Assembly: GCA_002315535.1 (NCBI GenBank) | Contig: DCHA01000013.1 | Location: 1,699 to 14,053, forward strand | DNA length: 12,355 nt | From: Firmicutes bacterium UBA1764 | GTDB taxonomy: Bacteria; Bacillota; Clostridia; Peptostreptococcales; Anaerovoracaceae | Direction of reading: 5' to 3' | In this document: piece by piece, positions 5,892 to 12,278 of the stretch | How the letters are laid out: each line of letters opens with the position of its first letter | Position numbering within the stretch: the stretch's first letter is position 1 | Notes under the pieces: model-generated | The model's database searches: none | Seen by the model: only the letters and a program-made list of their open reading frames with translations | What the model was told of the DNA's origin: nothing | Translations under genes and position numbers: made by a program

Positions 5892-7361
5892 TTAGTCCTG
5901 CTGTTCCAAAGCGACTGCCTTGTCAAAGAGCTCGGTAACGTTTGTCCCCGGAGCCTTTGTGCAAAGTGCAGCGATAAAGCCAACTACAAGACCTGCGATT
6001 GTGCCCGGAATGATTTCATATATTCCTGTTCCTGAAAGGAAGGCAAGCCAAAGTATATCAACGAGTCCGCCTGCAAGGATAGAAGCGACAGCTCCGGCAT
6101 AATTAAATCTCTTCCAGAAGAGAGAAAGAACGATGGCCGGACCAAAGGCTGCACCAAAGAGGCCCCATGCGTTTTCTACAAGGCTCATAACCGATCCGCT
6201 GTTTGGAGCGGCTGCGATGATTACCGCAACTATGGAAATAACTACTACGATTATTCTGCCGGCCCAGCTCATCTCGCCGTCTGCAACCCTGTTCTTGCGG
6301 ATGATAGGCTTGTATACGTCACTTGCAAATGCGCTGCTTGCAGCAAGAAGCTGAGAGTCAGCTGATGACATTGCAGCGGCAAGAATAGCGGAAAGAAGAA
6401 TTCCGCAAAGAATCGGTGGGAATATTTCTCTTACAACCTGAATGAATACTGTTGATGAATCCTCAATGTTTCCGAGAAGCATATGTCCGATTGCACCAAC
6501 TGCACAGCCAAAGCCGATAATAACAGCGGTCCAAACGATTCCGATAACTCTGGATTTCTTAAGTGACTTGTTTGATTCAATGGACATGAATCTTACAATG
6601 ATGTGCGGCATTCCGAAGTATCCAAGTCCCCAGCCAAGTCCGGAAATGATATCTCTCCAGTCAGCGGTAAAGAAGTTCCAATAGCCCTCCGGCATTTCTG
6701 CAGCGGTCATTACGCCACCGCCGTTTTTAACAATTGCCAGTGCAAAGATTGGAGCAACAAGAAGAGCCGCGAGCATCAAAAGTCCCTGGAAGAAATCGGT
6801 CCAGCATACTGCGTTATATCCACCTAAAAATGTATATACAATAATAATTGCGCTTGCGAGATACATTGCCAGCTGCTGGTCCATTCCTGTAACTGTATGG
6901 AAGAGAGTTCCGCAGGCCTTCATTGAGGATGCTGCGTAGATAGTATATGCAACGAGGAAAAGTATTGCACATATTACTCTGATTACTCCGCTCTTTGACT
7001 GGAATCTGTTCGTAAGATATTGCGGAATAGTAATTGAATCGTTAAATGCGATTGTGAAGTTTCTAAGACGAGGTGCTTCGATAATCCATGAAAGAGCGTA
7101 GCCAACGAAAAGACCTACGCCTATCCATGTCTGGCCCATACCGAAAGCGTATACGCTTGCAGGCAGTCCCATGAGGGACCAGGCTGACATATCGGAAGCT
7201 CCGGCACTAAGAGCGGAAACCCATGCGCCCATCTGTCTGTTACCAAGGAAGTAGTCCTTTTCGCCGCCTTTTTGCTTTCTGCTCTTCAAGTAGAAGAAGA
7301 CGCCTATGTAAAGCATGAATACTAAATAAGTGAGGACTACGATTGTTTCTTTAACGTTCAT
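5892..7361 (-). CDS. putP: Sodium/proline symporter (SSS family)
   Basis: Imports L-proline with Na+ across the cytoplasmic membrane. The 489-residue product is hydrophobic throughout and matches the PutP branch of the sodium:solute symporter family. Visible blocks include DYFLGNRQMG, then ALSAGASDMSAWSLMG (50-65, with the Na+-site region Asp57-Ser59), TFLGGYNAVCWTDFFQG, GWGLGYFGMPHI, ILLSAILAAAMSSADSQLL and GLFGAAFGPAI. I chose the ATG at 7361, which starts MNVKETI and has AAAGG upstream; a longer frame to 7409 adds a polar, non-conserved extension. Proline could serve as an osmoprotectant or as a Stickland-type electron acceptor in an anaerobe; the window does not decide. A TetR-family gene diverges from it and may regulate it. 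Substrate choice rests on family similarity. Confidence 0.93.
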   Translation of the reverse strand: MNVKETIVVLTYLVFMLYIGVFFYLKSRKQKGGEKDYFLGNRQMGAWVSALSAGASDMSAWSLMGLPASVYAFGMGQTWIGVGLFVGYALSWIIEAPRLRNFTIAFNDSITIPQYLTNRFQSKSGVIRVICAILFLVAYTIYAASSMKACGTLFHTVTGMDQQLAMYLASAIIIVYTFLGGYNAVCWTDFFQGLLMLAALLVAPIFALAIVKNGGGVMTAAEMPEGYWNFFTADWRDIISGLGWGLGYFGMPHIIVRFMSIESNKSLKKSRVIGIVWTAVIIGFGCAVGAIGHMLLGNIEDSSTVFIQVVREIFPPILCGILLSAILAAAMSSADSQLLAASSAFASDVYKPIIRKNRVADGEMSWAGRIIVVVISIVAVIIAAAPNSGSVMSLVENAWGLFGAAFGPAIVLSLFWKRFNYAGAVASILAGGLVDILWLAFLSGTGIYEIIPGTIAGLVVGFIAALCTKAPGTNVTELFDKAVALEQQD

Positions 7362-7416
7362 TGTTTTAATAACCTTTCTAAAATAAATTACTTTGCTATT
7401 GTAAACCATTTATTAA

Positions 7417-7446
7417 TAGATTAAAATATGAATCGTAGTCTATACT
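7417..7446 (+). promoter_or_regulatory. Candidate tetR promoter in the putP-tetR intergenic region
   Basis: TATACT (7441-7446) is a good -10 box; TAGATT (7417-7422) at 18-bp spacing is a weak -35. ATAGA (7416-7420) and TCTAT (7439-7443) are the ends of an imperfect dyad covering this promoter and could be an autoregulatory TetR operator, but only about 9 of 14 positions pair. I found no clear putP promoter. Confidence 0.35.
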
Positions 7447-7480
7447 TTTTTTAAGACAAAATCTCGAAAGGCTTGAAATT

Positions 7481-8056
7481 ATGAGGAAAACAAGCGATAC
7501 AAAAGCTAGAATAGTTTCTGCAGCATGGAAACTTTTTTATGAACAGGGCTATGATAACACCACAATTGACGATATTTTAGAGTCTGCGCATGTCAGCAGA
7601 GGCTCTTTTTATCATTATTTCGACGGCAAGGACAGTCTGCCGGCGTCTCTTAGCTATCTTTTCGATGAAAAATACGACGAATTGTCACAGACTATGGATC
7701 CGGATATGAATCCAATAGAAAAGCTCATCTACCTAAACCACGAGCTCTTCCTGATAATCGAAAACACGGTAGCGGTTGACCTTTTATGCAGGCTCTTTTC
7801 CAGCCAGTTGATATCCAGCACAGAAAGGTCGCTGCTTGACAACAACAGAACATATTATAAGATGCTGCGCCAGATCACAATCGAGGCACAGCAGCAAGGT
7901 CTTTTCAGGCCGGAGTTTACAACTAACGATATCACCCACGCCTACGCAATGTTTGAGCGAGGCCTGATGTATGACTGGTGCCTGTCAAACGGAAACTATT
8001 CCCTGCCCCAGTACTCAAGCCTGATGATGCCTAAATTCTTAAACAACTTTTGCTAA
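7481..8056 (+). CDS. TetR/AcrR-family transcriptional regulator
   Basis: One-component regulator, usually a repressor released by a small ligand. The 191-residue product has the typical N-terminal helix-turn-helix: ARIVSAAWKLFYEQGYDNTTIDDI (9-32), then HVSRGSFYHYFDGKDSL (37-53). The helical ligand and dimer domain behind it (~60-190) has no recognisable specificity. AAAGG lies about 10 nt before the ATG. The gene is divergent from putP with ~120 bp between, the classic layout for a local regulator of transport, so control of putP and of itself is a reasonable inference. Confidence 0.9.
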   Translation: MRKTSDTKARIVSAAWKLFYEQGYDNTTIDDILESAHVSRGSFYHYFDGKDSLPASLSYLFDEKYDELSQTMDPDMNPIEKLIYLNHELFLIIENTVAVDLLCRLFSSQLISSTERSLLDNNRTYYKMLRQITIEAQQQGLFRPEFTTNDITHAYAMFERGLMYDWCLSNGNYSLPQYSSLMMPKFLNNFC

Positions 8057-8060
8057 ATAA

Positions 8061-8090
8061 AAACCATCGGGGACCTGACCCCGATGGTTT
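8061..8090. terminator. Bidirectional terminator between tetR and yhbY
   Basis: AAACCATCGGGG (8061-8072) and CCCCGATGGTTT (8079-8090) form a 12-bp stem with a 6-nt loop. On the minus strand TTTTTATTT follows, a strong terminator for the yhbY operon. On the plus strand the T-run is only TTT and is interrupted by extra copies of the right arm. Confidence 0.85.
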
Positions 8091-8114
8091 ACCCGATGGT
8101 TTACCCGATGGTTC
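8080..8114 (+). repeat. Tandem 12-bp repeat of a terminator arm
   Basis: CCCGATGGTTTA is present at 8080-8091 and 8092-8103, with a third copy (first 10 bases identical) at 8104-8114. The unit is the right arm of the adjoining terminator plus TTTA, so any of the three copies could pair with the single left arm. It looks like a local tandem duplication, not a CRISPR: units abut directly. Confidence 0.85.
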
Positions 8115-8125
8115 TTCTATCGATA

Positions 8126-8425
8126 TTATTTAGGCAGCACTATATTTCTGTCAGTATCTTTTACAGCGCGTCTGTACAAGACAAATTTGCGTCCAATAGC
8201 CTGTACGAAGTCGGCCTTTAACATTTCGGCGACTTTGTTGGCGGTTTCCTTAGGATCAAGCTCCGAGCTTTCCTGAATCTTTACCTTACACAGCTCGTGT
8301 ACGCTGATATATCTGTCGATTTCAGAAATGACATTATCGGACAAATCTTCTTTTCCTATATATACTGTTGCATCTAAATCATGCGCAAGACTCTTTAAAT
8401 ATGATCTTTGTTTTCCTGTAAGCAT
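8126..8425 (-). CDS. yhbY: YhbY family (CRM domain) RNA-binding protein
   Basis: Small cytoplasmic CRM-domain protein; E. coli YhbY associates with pre-50S ribosomal particles. The 99-residue product starts MLTGKQRSYLKSLAH and has the conserved IGKEDLSDNV segment (the GxxG-type RNA-binding loop region) and AIGRKFVLYR near the C-terminus. Length matches the family (~97). I chose the ATG at 8425: AGGAG lies 4 nt before it and overlaps the stop codon of the preceding gene. An upstream ATG at 8485 would add 20 residues that are only the shadow of the neighbour's last codons. The 7-bp gap to the NlpC/P60 gene indicates co-transcription. Confidence 0.94.
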   Translation of the reverse strand: MLTGKQRSYLKSLAHDLDATVYIGKEDLSDNVISEIDRYISVHELCKVKIQESSELDPKETANKVAEMLKADFVQAIGRKFVLYRRAVKDTDRNIVLPK

Positions 8426-8432
8426 ACTGCTC

Positions 8433-9176
8433 CTATCTGATTGGACGTCCGTAGCAATAGAAGTGCTCCGGCCAATACTCACCATCTAAATCAACTATGC
8501 AAATACCCTGCATGCCCGCATGAATCATCTGACGGTCGCCAAGGTAAATACCAACGTGTGAAACGCTTTCTCTGTTTTGGGTTCCGGTAAAGAATACCAG
8601 GTCTCCCGGTCTCAGATCCTTTTCATCTAAGATATAGCAAAACTCGAGCTGGCCTTCGCAGGCTCCGGCAGTCATCTGGCCGCCGCAATGAGACAATACA
8701 TATAGTACAAAACCGCTGCAATCAAAGCCCTCAGACGGAGTTCTTCCGCCGGAAACATACGGGACGCCGATCAGCTTTCTTGCAAAACTGTCGAGATCTG
8801 CGAATTCCTTATTGGTCATAGGCGCCGGAATCGTGTGATAGCTGACGCAAACCCTTTTGAAGAAGTTCTTGGTATACGAGAAATCAAAGGTTACGCCGGA
8901 GGTGTCAACAGGCACGCAGAAAACATTAAACTGCGTAGTTCTGGGCACAACCTTTTCTACATGCCCCTCTGCGTTAAGAAGTGCCGGGGAAAGGTCTGCA
9001 AACTTCAGCTCGGACTTCTCCTCTGCCATGCTTACACTTACAGGTGCTTCCGGAGTATCAAGCTCTGCCAGGCTCGCCGCATTTGCCTGAGGCACTACCC
9101 AGTAAAGAATCGTAAATGCAAAATACATTACTAAGAAAAGCAGCAATATTCTATTTTTCTTTTCATTTCTACACAT
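8433..9176 (-). CDS. Secreted NlpC/P60 (C40) cell-wall peptidase
   Basis: Cysteine peptidase expected to cut peptide stems of peptidoglycan outside the membrane. The 247-residue product has an N-terminal hydrophobic signal or anchor (~9-33, ending near QANAA). A poorly conserved middle part (~35-125) has no domain I can name, and the C-terminal NlpC/P60 domain covers ~126-247. Catalytic residues are visible: Cys153 in EGFDCSGFV, His207 in SHVGIYLG and His219 in MIHAG; RPGDLVFF precedes them as usual. The start has no strong ribosome binding site; the ATG at 9176 is kept because it gives a complete signal sequence. It leads an operon with yhbY, 7 bp apart, and is divergent from a lipoprotein hydrolase. 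A role in wall turnover or spore morphogenesis is possible but not shown. Confidence 0.92.
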   Translation of the reverse strand: MCRNEKKNRILLLFLVMYFAFTILYWVVPQANAASLAELDTPEAPVSVSMAEEKSELKFADLSPALLNAEGHVEKVVPRTTQFNVFCVPVDTSGVTFDFSYTKNFFKRVCVSYHTIPAPMTNKEFADLDSFARKLIGVPYVSGGRTPSEGFDCSGFVLYVLSHCGGQMTAGACEGQLEFCYILDEKDLRPGDLVFFTGTQNRESVSHVGIYLGDRQMIHAGMQGICIVDLDGEYWPEHFYCYGRPIR

Positions 9177-9199
9177 ATTCTGCTATTTAATCACAATAT

Positions 9200-9228
9200 T
9201 TAGTATTTTGCAAGCACTTTGGACACAA
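9200..9228 (-). promoter_or_regulatory. Weak candidate promoter of the NlpC/P60-yhbY operon
   Basis: On the minus strand TTGTGT (9228-9223) and TACTAA (9205-9200) are 17 bp apart. An alternative pair, TTGCAA (9213-9208) with TTAAAT (9190-9185), also has 17-bp spacing but would leave almost no leader. Both match consensus only partly. Confidence 0.3.
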
Positions 9229-9272
9229 TTTTTGGGGCCGGGCAAAATGCTGACGCGGTATTATTTCGCATA

Positions 9273-9281
9273 TGGTATAAT
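9273..9281 (+). promoter_or_regulatory. Extended -10 promoter of the choloylglycine-hydrolase-like gene
   Basis: TGGTATAAT (9273-9281) is a perfect extended -10 element; no good -35 lies at 16-18 bp. The start of transcription would be near 9288, a 15-nt leader that contains the GAGGT ribosome binding site. This argues against translation starting at the GTG at 9288. Confidence 0.6.
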
Positions 9282-9302
9282 TAAAAAGTGAGGTATCAGA
9301 AT

Positions 9303-10532
9303 ATGAAAAGCAGTAAAAAGATTATGGCGATGATAATGGCGCTTTGTGTTATTACAGGGGCTTTATCAGGATGTAGCAGCAAGGATGCTGCTATTTCTCC
9401 GGCAAAAAATAACAATCCATCTAATGCGGCGTTTATGAACGATGAAATGCGGACTATGCTAAGTGATCTGCGTCGGGTTGACGACGACGGATATTTGTTT
9501 GAGTTGTCATATGACTACGATTATTACGATTCGGCAATCCTTGCTATTATGGATTCAATTACACAGCTGGATGCGGGATGCTCTGCGTTCACTACATATA
9601 ATATAGATGGGGATTTTATTCTTGCGAGAAATTATGACTACAATCACCCCGATAAAAACGGTGACCCCTCCGGCCTAAATCTGTTAATAAGAACGGCGCA
9701 ACCCGGAAAGCTGAAATCCATTGCAGTGTGTGACGCCTTTTGGCTGGACCAGAGCAATTATTCCAGAGGTGCTTTTGATGACGGGACAACGGATATATCC
9801 AATATTATGATTGCCCCATTTATGTGTGTAGACGGAATGAATGAAGCTGGCGTCTCCGTGGCGCTGTTAGCTCTGGATACAAAAGACGGCGAAACTGCAA
9901 CGAATCAGAAAACCGGGAAAGACAAGGCAATCCATTCAGTTCTGCTGCGTTATATCCTGGACAATGCCAAAAGTGTAGAGGAAGCTATCGCCATCGCAAA
10001 GCAATACGATGTGGTGTCGAGCGCAAAACAGGAGATACACATGATTGTTTCTGATAAGGCCGGAGATACCGCTGTTTTGGAATGGAGGAAGTTCGGCACA
10101 GACACCGAACAAAGGCTTTATGTTACCTATACAAATGCAGTTACGAACTTCTATGTTGGCTTTGATGATGCGGAAGATATGTATCACGAGGACGGAAGCG
10201 TCAGGGAAAAACTAACACAGGTGACGGGCCTGACAAACACGTATCACTATGGGTACGGACACGGCTATCACAGGTTTAACGGCATAGTATCTGCTATGGA
10301 TCGTTACATTTCAGAGGATGCAGTGCCAACGGATAATGGCGTCAAGAATGCAAGCATGTTGAACTCTCAGGCATATAACATCCTAAGCGTTGCTGCGCAG
10401 GAGCCCGGCATGGAAAAGACATCTCTTACACAGTACAGCGCATTATACGATATGGCCAATGGCCGCCTGGGCATTTGCCTGGAGCGAGACTATACCAAGG
10501 AATACGTTTTCAGCTTTTCCTTGGAGGAATAA
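9303..10532 (+). CDS. Lipoprotein of the choloylglycine hydrolase / linear amide C-N hydrolase superfamily
   Basis: Ntn hydrolase that cleaves linear amide bonds; relatives act on conjugated bile salts, penicillin V and N-acyl amides. The 409-residue product has a signal peptide with lipobox LSGC (Cys24), then ~70 residues before the nucleophile region AGCSAFTTYN. Cys93 is the predicted N-terminal nucleophile; Arg109 and Asp112 (ARNYD) lie at +16 and +19, the same offsets as Cys2, Arg18 and Asp21 in bile salt hydrolase. DGMNEAGVSVALL (177-189) and IVSDKAGDTAVLEW are further family blocks. Self-cleavage before Cys93, as in acid-ceramidase or C45-type relatives, would be needed to free the nucleophile. 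The ATG at 9303 is preferred over GTG 9288 because GAGGT lies ~8 nt upstream. Substrate is unknown; calling it a bile salt hydrolase would be too specific. Confidence 0.85.
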   Translation: MKSSKKIMAMIMALCVITGALSGCSSKDAAISPAKNNNPSNAAFMNDEMRTMLSDLRRVDDDGYLFELSYDYDYYDSAILAIMDSITQLDAGCSAFTTYNIDGDFILARNYDYNHPDKNGDPSGLNLLIRTAQPGKLKSIAVCDAFWLDQSNYSRGAFDDGTTDISNIMIAPFMCVDGMNEAGVSVALLALDTKDGETATNQKTGKDKAIHSVLLRYILDNAKSVEEAIAIAKQYDVVSSAKQEIHMIVSDKAGDTAVLEWRKFGTDTEQRLYVTYTNAVTNFYVGFDDAEDMYHEDGSVREKLTQVTGLTNTYHYGYGHGYHRFNGIVSAMDRYISEDAVPTDNGVKNASMLNSQAYNILSVAAQEPGMEKTSLTQYSALYDMANGRLGICLERDYTKEYVFSFSLEE

Positions 10533-10536
10533 GTGT

Positions 10537-10564
10537 TTGACAACGGTAATAAGTACTATATAAT
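10537..10564 (+). promoter_or_regulatory. Consensus promoter for an antisense RNA
   Basis: TTGACA (10537-10542) and TATAAT (10559-10564), both perfect, with 16-bp spacing, 4 bp after the hydrolase stop codon. No plus-strand ORF with a ribosome binding site follows; a start near 10571 leads straight into a hairpin and then a terminator, as expected for a small RNA. Confidence 0.8.
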
Positions 10565-10570
10565 AAAGAT

Positions 10571-10595
10571 GAGCACCGCGACAAACGGTTGGCTC
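10571..10595 (-). terminator. Possible terminator of the small toxin mRNA
   Basis: The hairpin at 10571-10595, read on the minus strand, is followed by ATCTTTATTATATAG, a moderately T-rich tail. It would end the small-ORF transcript about 200 nt after its promoter. The same DNA encodes the 5' hairpin of the antisense RNA, so the two transcripts would share complementary loops. Confidence 0.45.
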
Positions 10596-10622
10596 GAAAA
10601 TCACATTAAAGGTTTTAATGCA

Positions 10623-10657
10623 ATCGTCACTTTGCCGAGTGGCGATTTTGCTTTCTT
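10623..10657 (+). terminator. Intrinsic terminator of the antisense RNA
   Basis: ATCGTCACT (10623-10631) pairs with AGTGGCGAT (10638-10646), nine pairs with one T-G wobble and loop TTGCCG, followed by TTTTGCTTTCTT. It may also stop read-through from the hydrolase gene. It lies within the 3' end of the small minus-strand ORF. Confidence 0.7.
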
Positions 10658-10704
10658 ACGATGATTGTGATCACTAATCCCAATGCATGAAGCGTAATCC
10701 GCAT
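10627..10704 (-). CDS. 25-residue hydrophobic peptide, putative type I toxin
   Basis: The small ORF starts at ATG 10704 and stops at TGA 10629-10627. The peptide begins MRITLHALG, has a hydrophobic core (residues 7-16, ALGLVITIIV) and a basic tail (RKQNRHSAK, 17-25), the profile of short membrane-acting toxins. A perfect AAAGGAGG lies 5 nt before the ATG, and a TTGACA/TATTCT promoter with 17-bp spacing lies ~60 nt upstream. An antisense RNA gene overlaps its 3' end. These signals together make chance unlikely. It is shorter than Fst (33 aa) and TxpA or BsrG, nearer the size of E. coli Ibs or ShoB peptides. I cannot assign it to a named family. It might instead be a signalling peptide or a leader, but no downstream same-strand gene is close. 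Confidence 0.65.
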   Translation of the reverse strand: MRITLHALGLVITIIVRKQNRHSAK

Positions 10705-10705
10705 A

Positions 10706-10724
10706 GGTTCCTCCTTTCAGAACC
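10706..10724 (-). promoter_or_regulatory. Hairpin presenting or hiding the Shine-Dalgarno sequence of the small ORF
   Basis: On the minus strand GGTTC (10724-10720) and GAACC (10710-10706) flank a 9-nt loop containing AAAGGAG. The ribosome binding site thus sits in the loop with its last G in the stem, two nt before the ATG. Type I toxin mRNAs often control translation through structure at this site. Confidence 0.55.
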
Positions 10725-10766
10725 AACCGCCTGCCGTTTACCAAGGGTAATACGATGCTCGATGGT

Positions 10767-10795
10767 AGAATATCATACATGTTAAATAATGTCAA
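10767..10795 (-). promoter_or_regulatory. Strong promoter of the small toxin-like ORF
   Basis: TTGACA (10795-10790) and TATTCT (10772-10767) on the minus strand, 17 bp apart. Transcription from about 10760 gives a ~56-nt leader with a TTACC-CTT-GGTAA hairpin and then the Shine-Dalgarno hairpin. Confidence 0.8.
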
Positions 10796-10836
10796 CACTT
10801 CCAATAATTATTCAGAGCAAGAAGATAATCTGCTTA

Positions 10837-10845
10837 TGATATAAT
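10837..10845 (+). promoter_or_regulatory. Extended -10 promoter of the arsC-like/asparaginase operon
   Basis: TGATATAAT (10837-10845) is a perfect TGnTATAAT element; the -35 position is poor. A start near 10852 gives a leader of ~53 nt before the ATG at 10905. Confidence 0.55.
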
Positions 10846-10904
10846 AAAAACAGTTCCAATAAAAATGAAGCTGTCAAAACAATACCAAGCACAAGGAGAT
10901 AATT

Positions 10905-11255
10905 ATGGAATTCATTTGTTATTCAAAATGTACTACATGTCAGAAAGCTAAGAAATGGCTTGATGATAACGGAATCAAATATGATGAAAGACCAATCAAG
11001 GAGAAAAATCCTACAGTAAAAGAGCTCAAGGCTTGGCACAAGCTGAGTGGTCTGCCTCTTAAAAAGTTTTTCAACACAAGCGGGCTTTTGTACAAGGATT
11101 TGGGATTAAAGGACAAGCTTCCGGAGATGAGCGAGAGCGATCAATACAAGTTGCTCGCTTCGGACGGAATGCTTGTAAAAAGACCTTTGCTTGTCGGCAA
11201 GGATTTTGTGCTGGTCGGCTTCAAAGAGGCTGAGTGGCAGGAAAAGCTGAAATAG
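10905..11255 (+). CDS. ArsC/YusI-like thioredoxin-fold protein
   Basis: Member of the ArsC/Spx/YffB superfamily, small cytoplasmic thiol proteins. The 116-residue product starts with strand FICYSK and has a CxxC pair (Cys9-Thr-Thr-Cys12) at the N-terminus of the first helix, as in Spx and YusI, then KWLDDNGIKYDERPIKE. The C-terminal half has VKRPLLVGKDFVLVGF, a standard family block. The length fits YusI-type arsenate reductase family proteins and is shorter than Spx (~131), so transcriptional control through RNA polymerase is not indicated. Whether it reduces arsenate is unknown; no ars genes are nearby. AAGGAG lies 7 nt before the ATG. The asparaginase gene follows after 21 bp, probably in one operon. 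Confidence 0.9.
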   Translation: MEFICYSKCTTCQKAKKWLDDNGIKYDERPIKEKNPTVKELKAWHKLSGLPLKKFFNTSGLLYKDLGLKDKLPEMSESDQYKLLASDGMLVKRPLLVGKDFVLVGFKEAEWQEKLK

Positions 11256-11276
11256 TTTTTAAGTGGAGAACATCAA

Positions 11277-12278
11277 TTGAGTAAAATACTGATTATCAAT
11301 ACCGGTGGAACCATCGGTATGGTAAAAACTGAAAATGGATATGTTCCAAATCTGGATAAATTCCACGAGAATCTTAGCAAGATGCCGGAGCTTTCAGCAA
11401 GCAGCATCTGTGACTGGGATATTATTGACATGCTTCCTCTGCTGGATTCATCAAACATGACGGTTGAGGATTGGAATAGAATCGGCGAGCTGATTTCTTC
11501 TAATTATAATAGCTATGACGGTTTTGTGATTCTTCACGGGACCGACACCATGGCCTATACGGCTTCGGCCTTGTCCTTTATGATGGAAAATTTGGGCAAG
11601 CCTGTCATTATCACAGGGTCGCAAATTCCTATCTGCGAAATCAGAAGCGATGGCAAGGATAATATTATTGCCGCAATGCTTATCGCATCCGAAGGCATCG
11701 TAAACGAGGTGTGCATTTACTTCCGTGGAGAGCTCCTTCGCGGGAACCGTGCGATCAAATATTCTGCAGATGGCTTTATGGCCTTTAAGTCGCCAAATGC
11801 TCCGGCGCTTGCACAGGCCGGAATCGCTATCAATTATAATGAAGGAATTCTGCTTCCAAAGCCGGCAGATGCTTTTAATTTCCAGCGACTCGAAAATGTC
11901 CCAATCGGCGTTATCAAGGTTTTTCCGGGCATACAGTTCGATTTGTTCAGTAACATTATGACTGAAAGCCTGAAGGGCGTTGTCATTGAAACCTTTGGCG
12001 CGGGAAATATTCCAAGCAGCGCGAAGTCACTGCTACCGATAATCGAAAAAGCCTTTGCGAACGGAACCGTTGTCACGGTTTGTACACAGTGCCCTCAGGG
12101 GACTGTGTTGCTCGGGACCTATGAGACCAGTAATGCACTCAAGTCTGCCGGAGCAATCAGCGGCAAGGATATGACAACCGAAGCCGCAATCGCAAAAATG
12201 TACTACCTTTTCAGTAAAGGTTACGATACAAAAACAATTTGCAGACTTATGGAGACAAGCCTTAGAGGCGAGGAGTGA
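11277..12278 (+). CDS. ansA: L-asparaginase, type I (cytoplasmic)
   Basis: Hydrolyses L-asparagine to aspartate and ammonia in the cytoplasm. The 333-residue product carries both asparaginase signatures: INTGGTIGM (7-15, nucleophile Thr12) and LHGTDTMAYTA (86-96, Thr89-Asp90), numbered as in the E. coli enzyme. RGELLRGNRAIK and SADGFMAFKSPNAP are typical of type I enzymes (AnsA), and there is no signal peptide. The start is TTG at 11277: GGAGA lies 7 nt upstream, the TTG places the first strand correctly, and the next Met (residue 15) would remove the nucleophile. It follows the ArsC-like gene by 21 bp. No terminator is visible behind it; a further ORF overlaps its stop codon. Confidence 0.95.
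   Translation: MSKILIINTGGTIGMVKTENGYVPNLDKFHENLSKMPELSASSICDWDIIDMLPLLDSSNMTVEDWNRIGELISSNYNSYDGFVILHGTDTMAYTASALSFMMENLGKPVIITGSQIPICEIRSDGKDNIIAAMLIASEGIVNEVCIYFRGELLRGNRAIKYSADGFMAFKSPNAPALAQAGIAINYNEGILLPKPADAFNFQRLENVPIGVIKVFPGIQFDLFSNIMTESLKGVVIETFGAGNIPSSAKSLLPIIEKAFANGTVVTVCTQCPQGTVLLGTYETSNALKSAGAISGKDMTTEAAIAKMYYLFSKGYDTKTICRLMETSLRGEE

Larger units (their letters stand above)
10571..10657 (+). ncRNA. Putative antisense antitoxin RNA (~87 nt)
   Basis: Bounded by a consensus promoter on the left and an intrinsic terminator on the right. Predicted structure: a 5' hairpin (10571-10595; GAGC and ACCG paired with CGGT and GCTC, with a two-base bulge), a small ATTAAA/TTTAAT hairpin (10605-10619) and the terminator stem (10623-10646). 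It runs antisense to codons ~16-25, the stop codon and the 3' UTR of the small ORF at 10627-10704, the layout of type I antitoxins such as RatA and SR4. Function is inferred from architecture; there is no sequence match to a named RNA that I can confirm. Confidence 0.65.

Noticed and set aside
8080..8114. Short CRISPR-like repeat
   Set aside because: Units are 12 bp, directly adjacent without spacers, and derive from the terminator arm; no cas genes are present.
9288..9302. GTG start for the amide hydrolase
   Set aside because: It overlaps the ribosome binding site and the predicted transcription start; the ATG at 9303 gives a standard lipoprotein signal peptide.
10601..10804. A 67-codon minus-strand frame across the toxin-antitoxin region
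   Set aside because: Its start lies upstream of the TTGACA/TATTCT promoter and it has no ribosome binding site. The strong AAAGGAGG points to the 25-codon ORF in another frame.
10905..11255. Spx transcriptional regulator
   Set aside because: It has the CxxC and the fold, but the length (116) and C-terminus fit YusI/ArsC-like proteins better than Spx.
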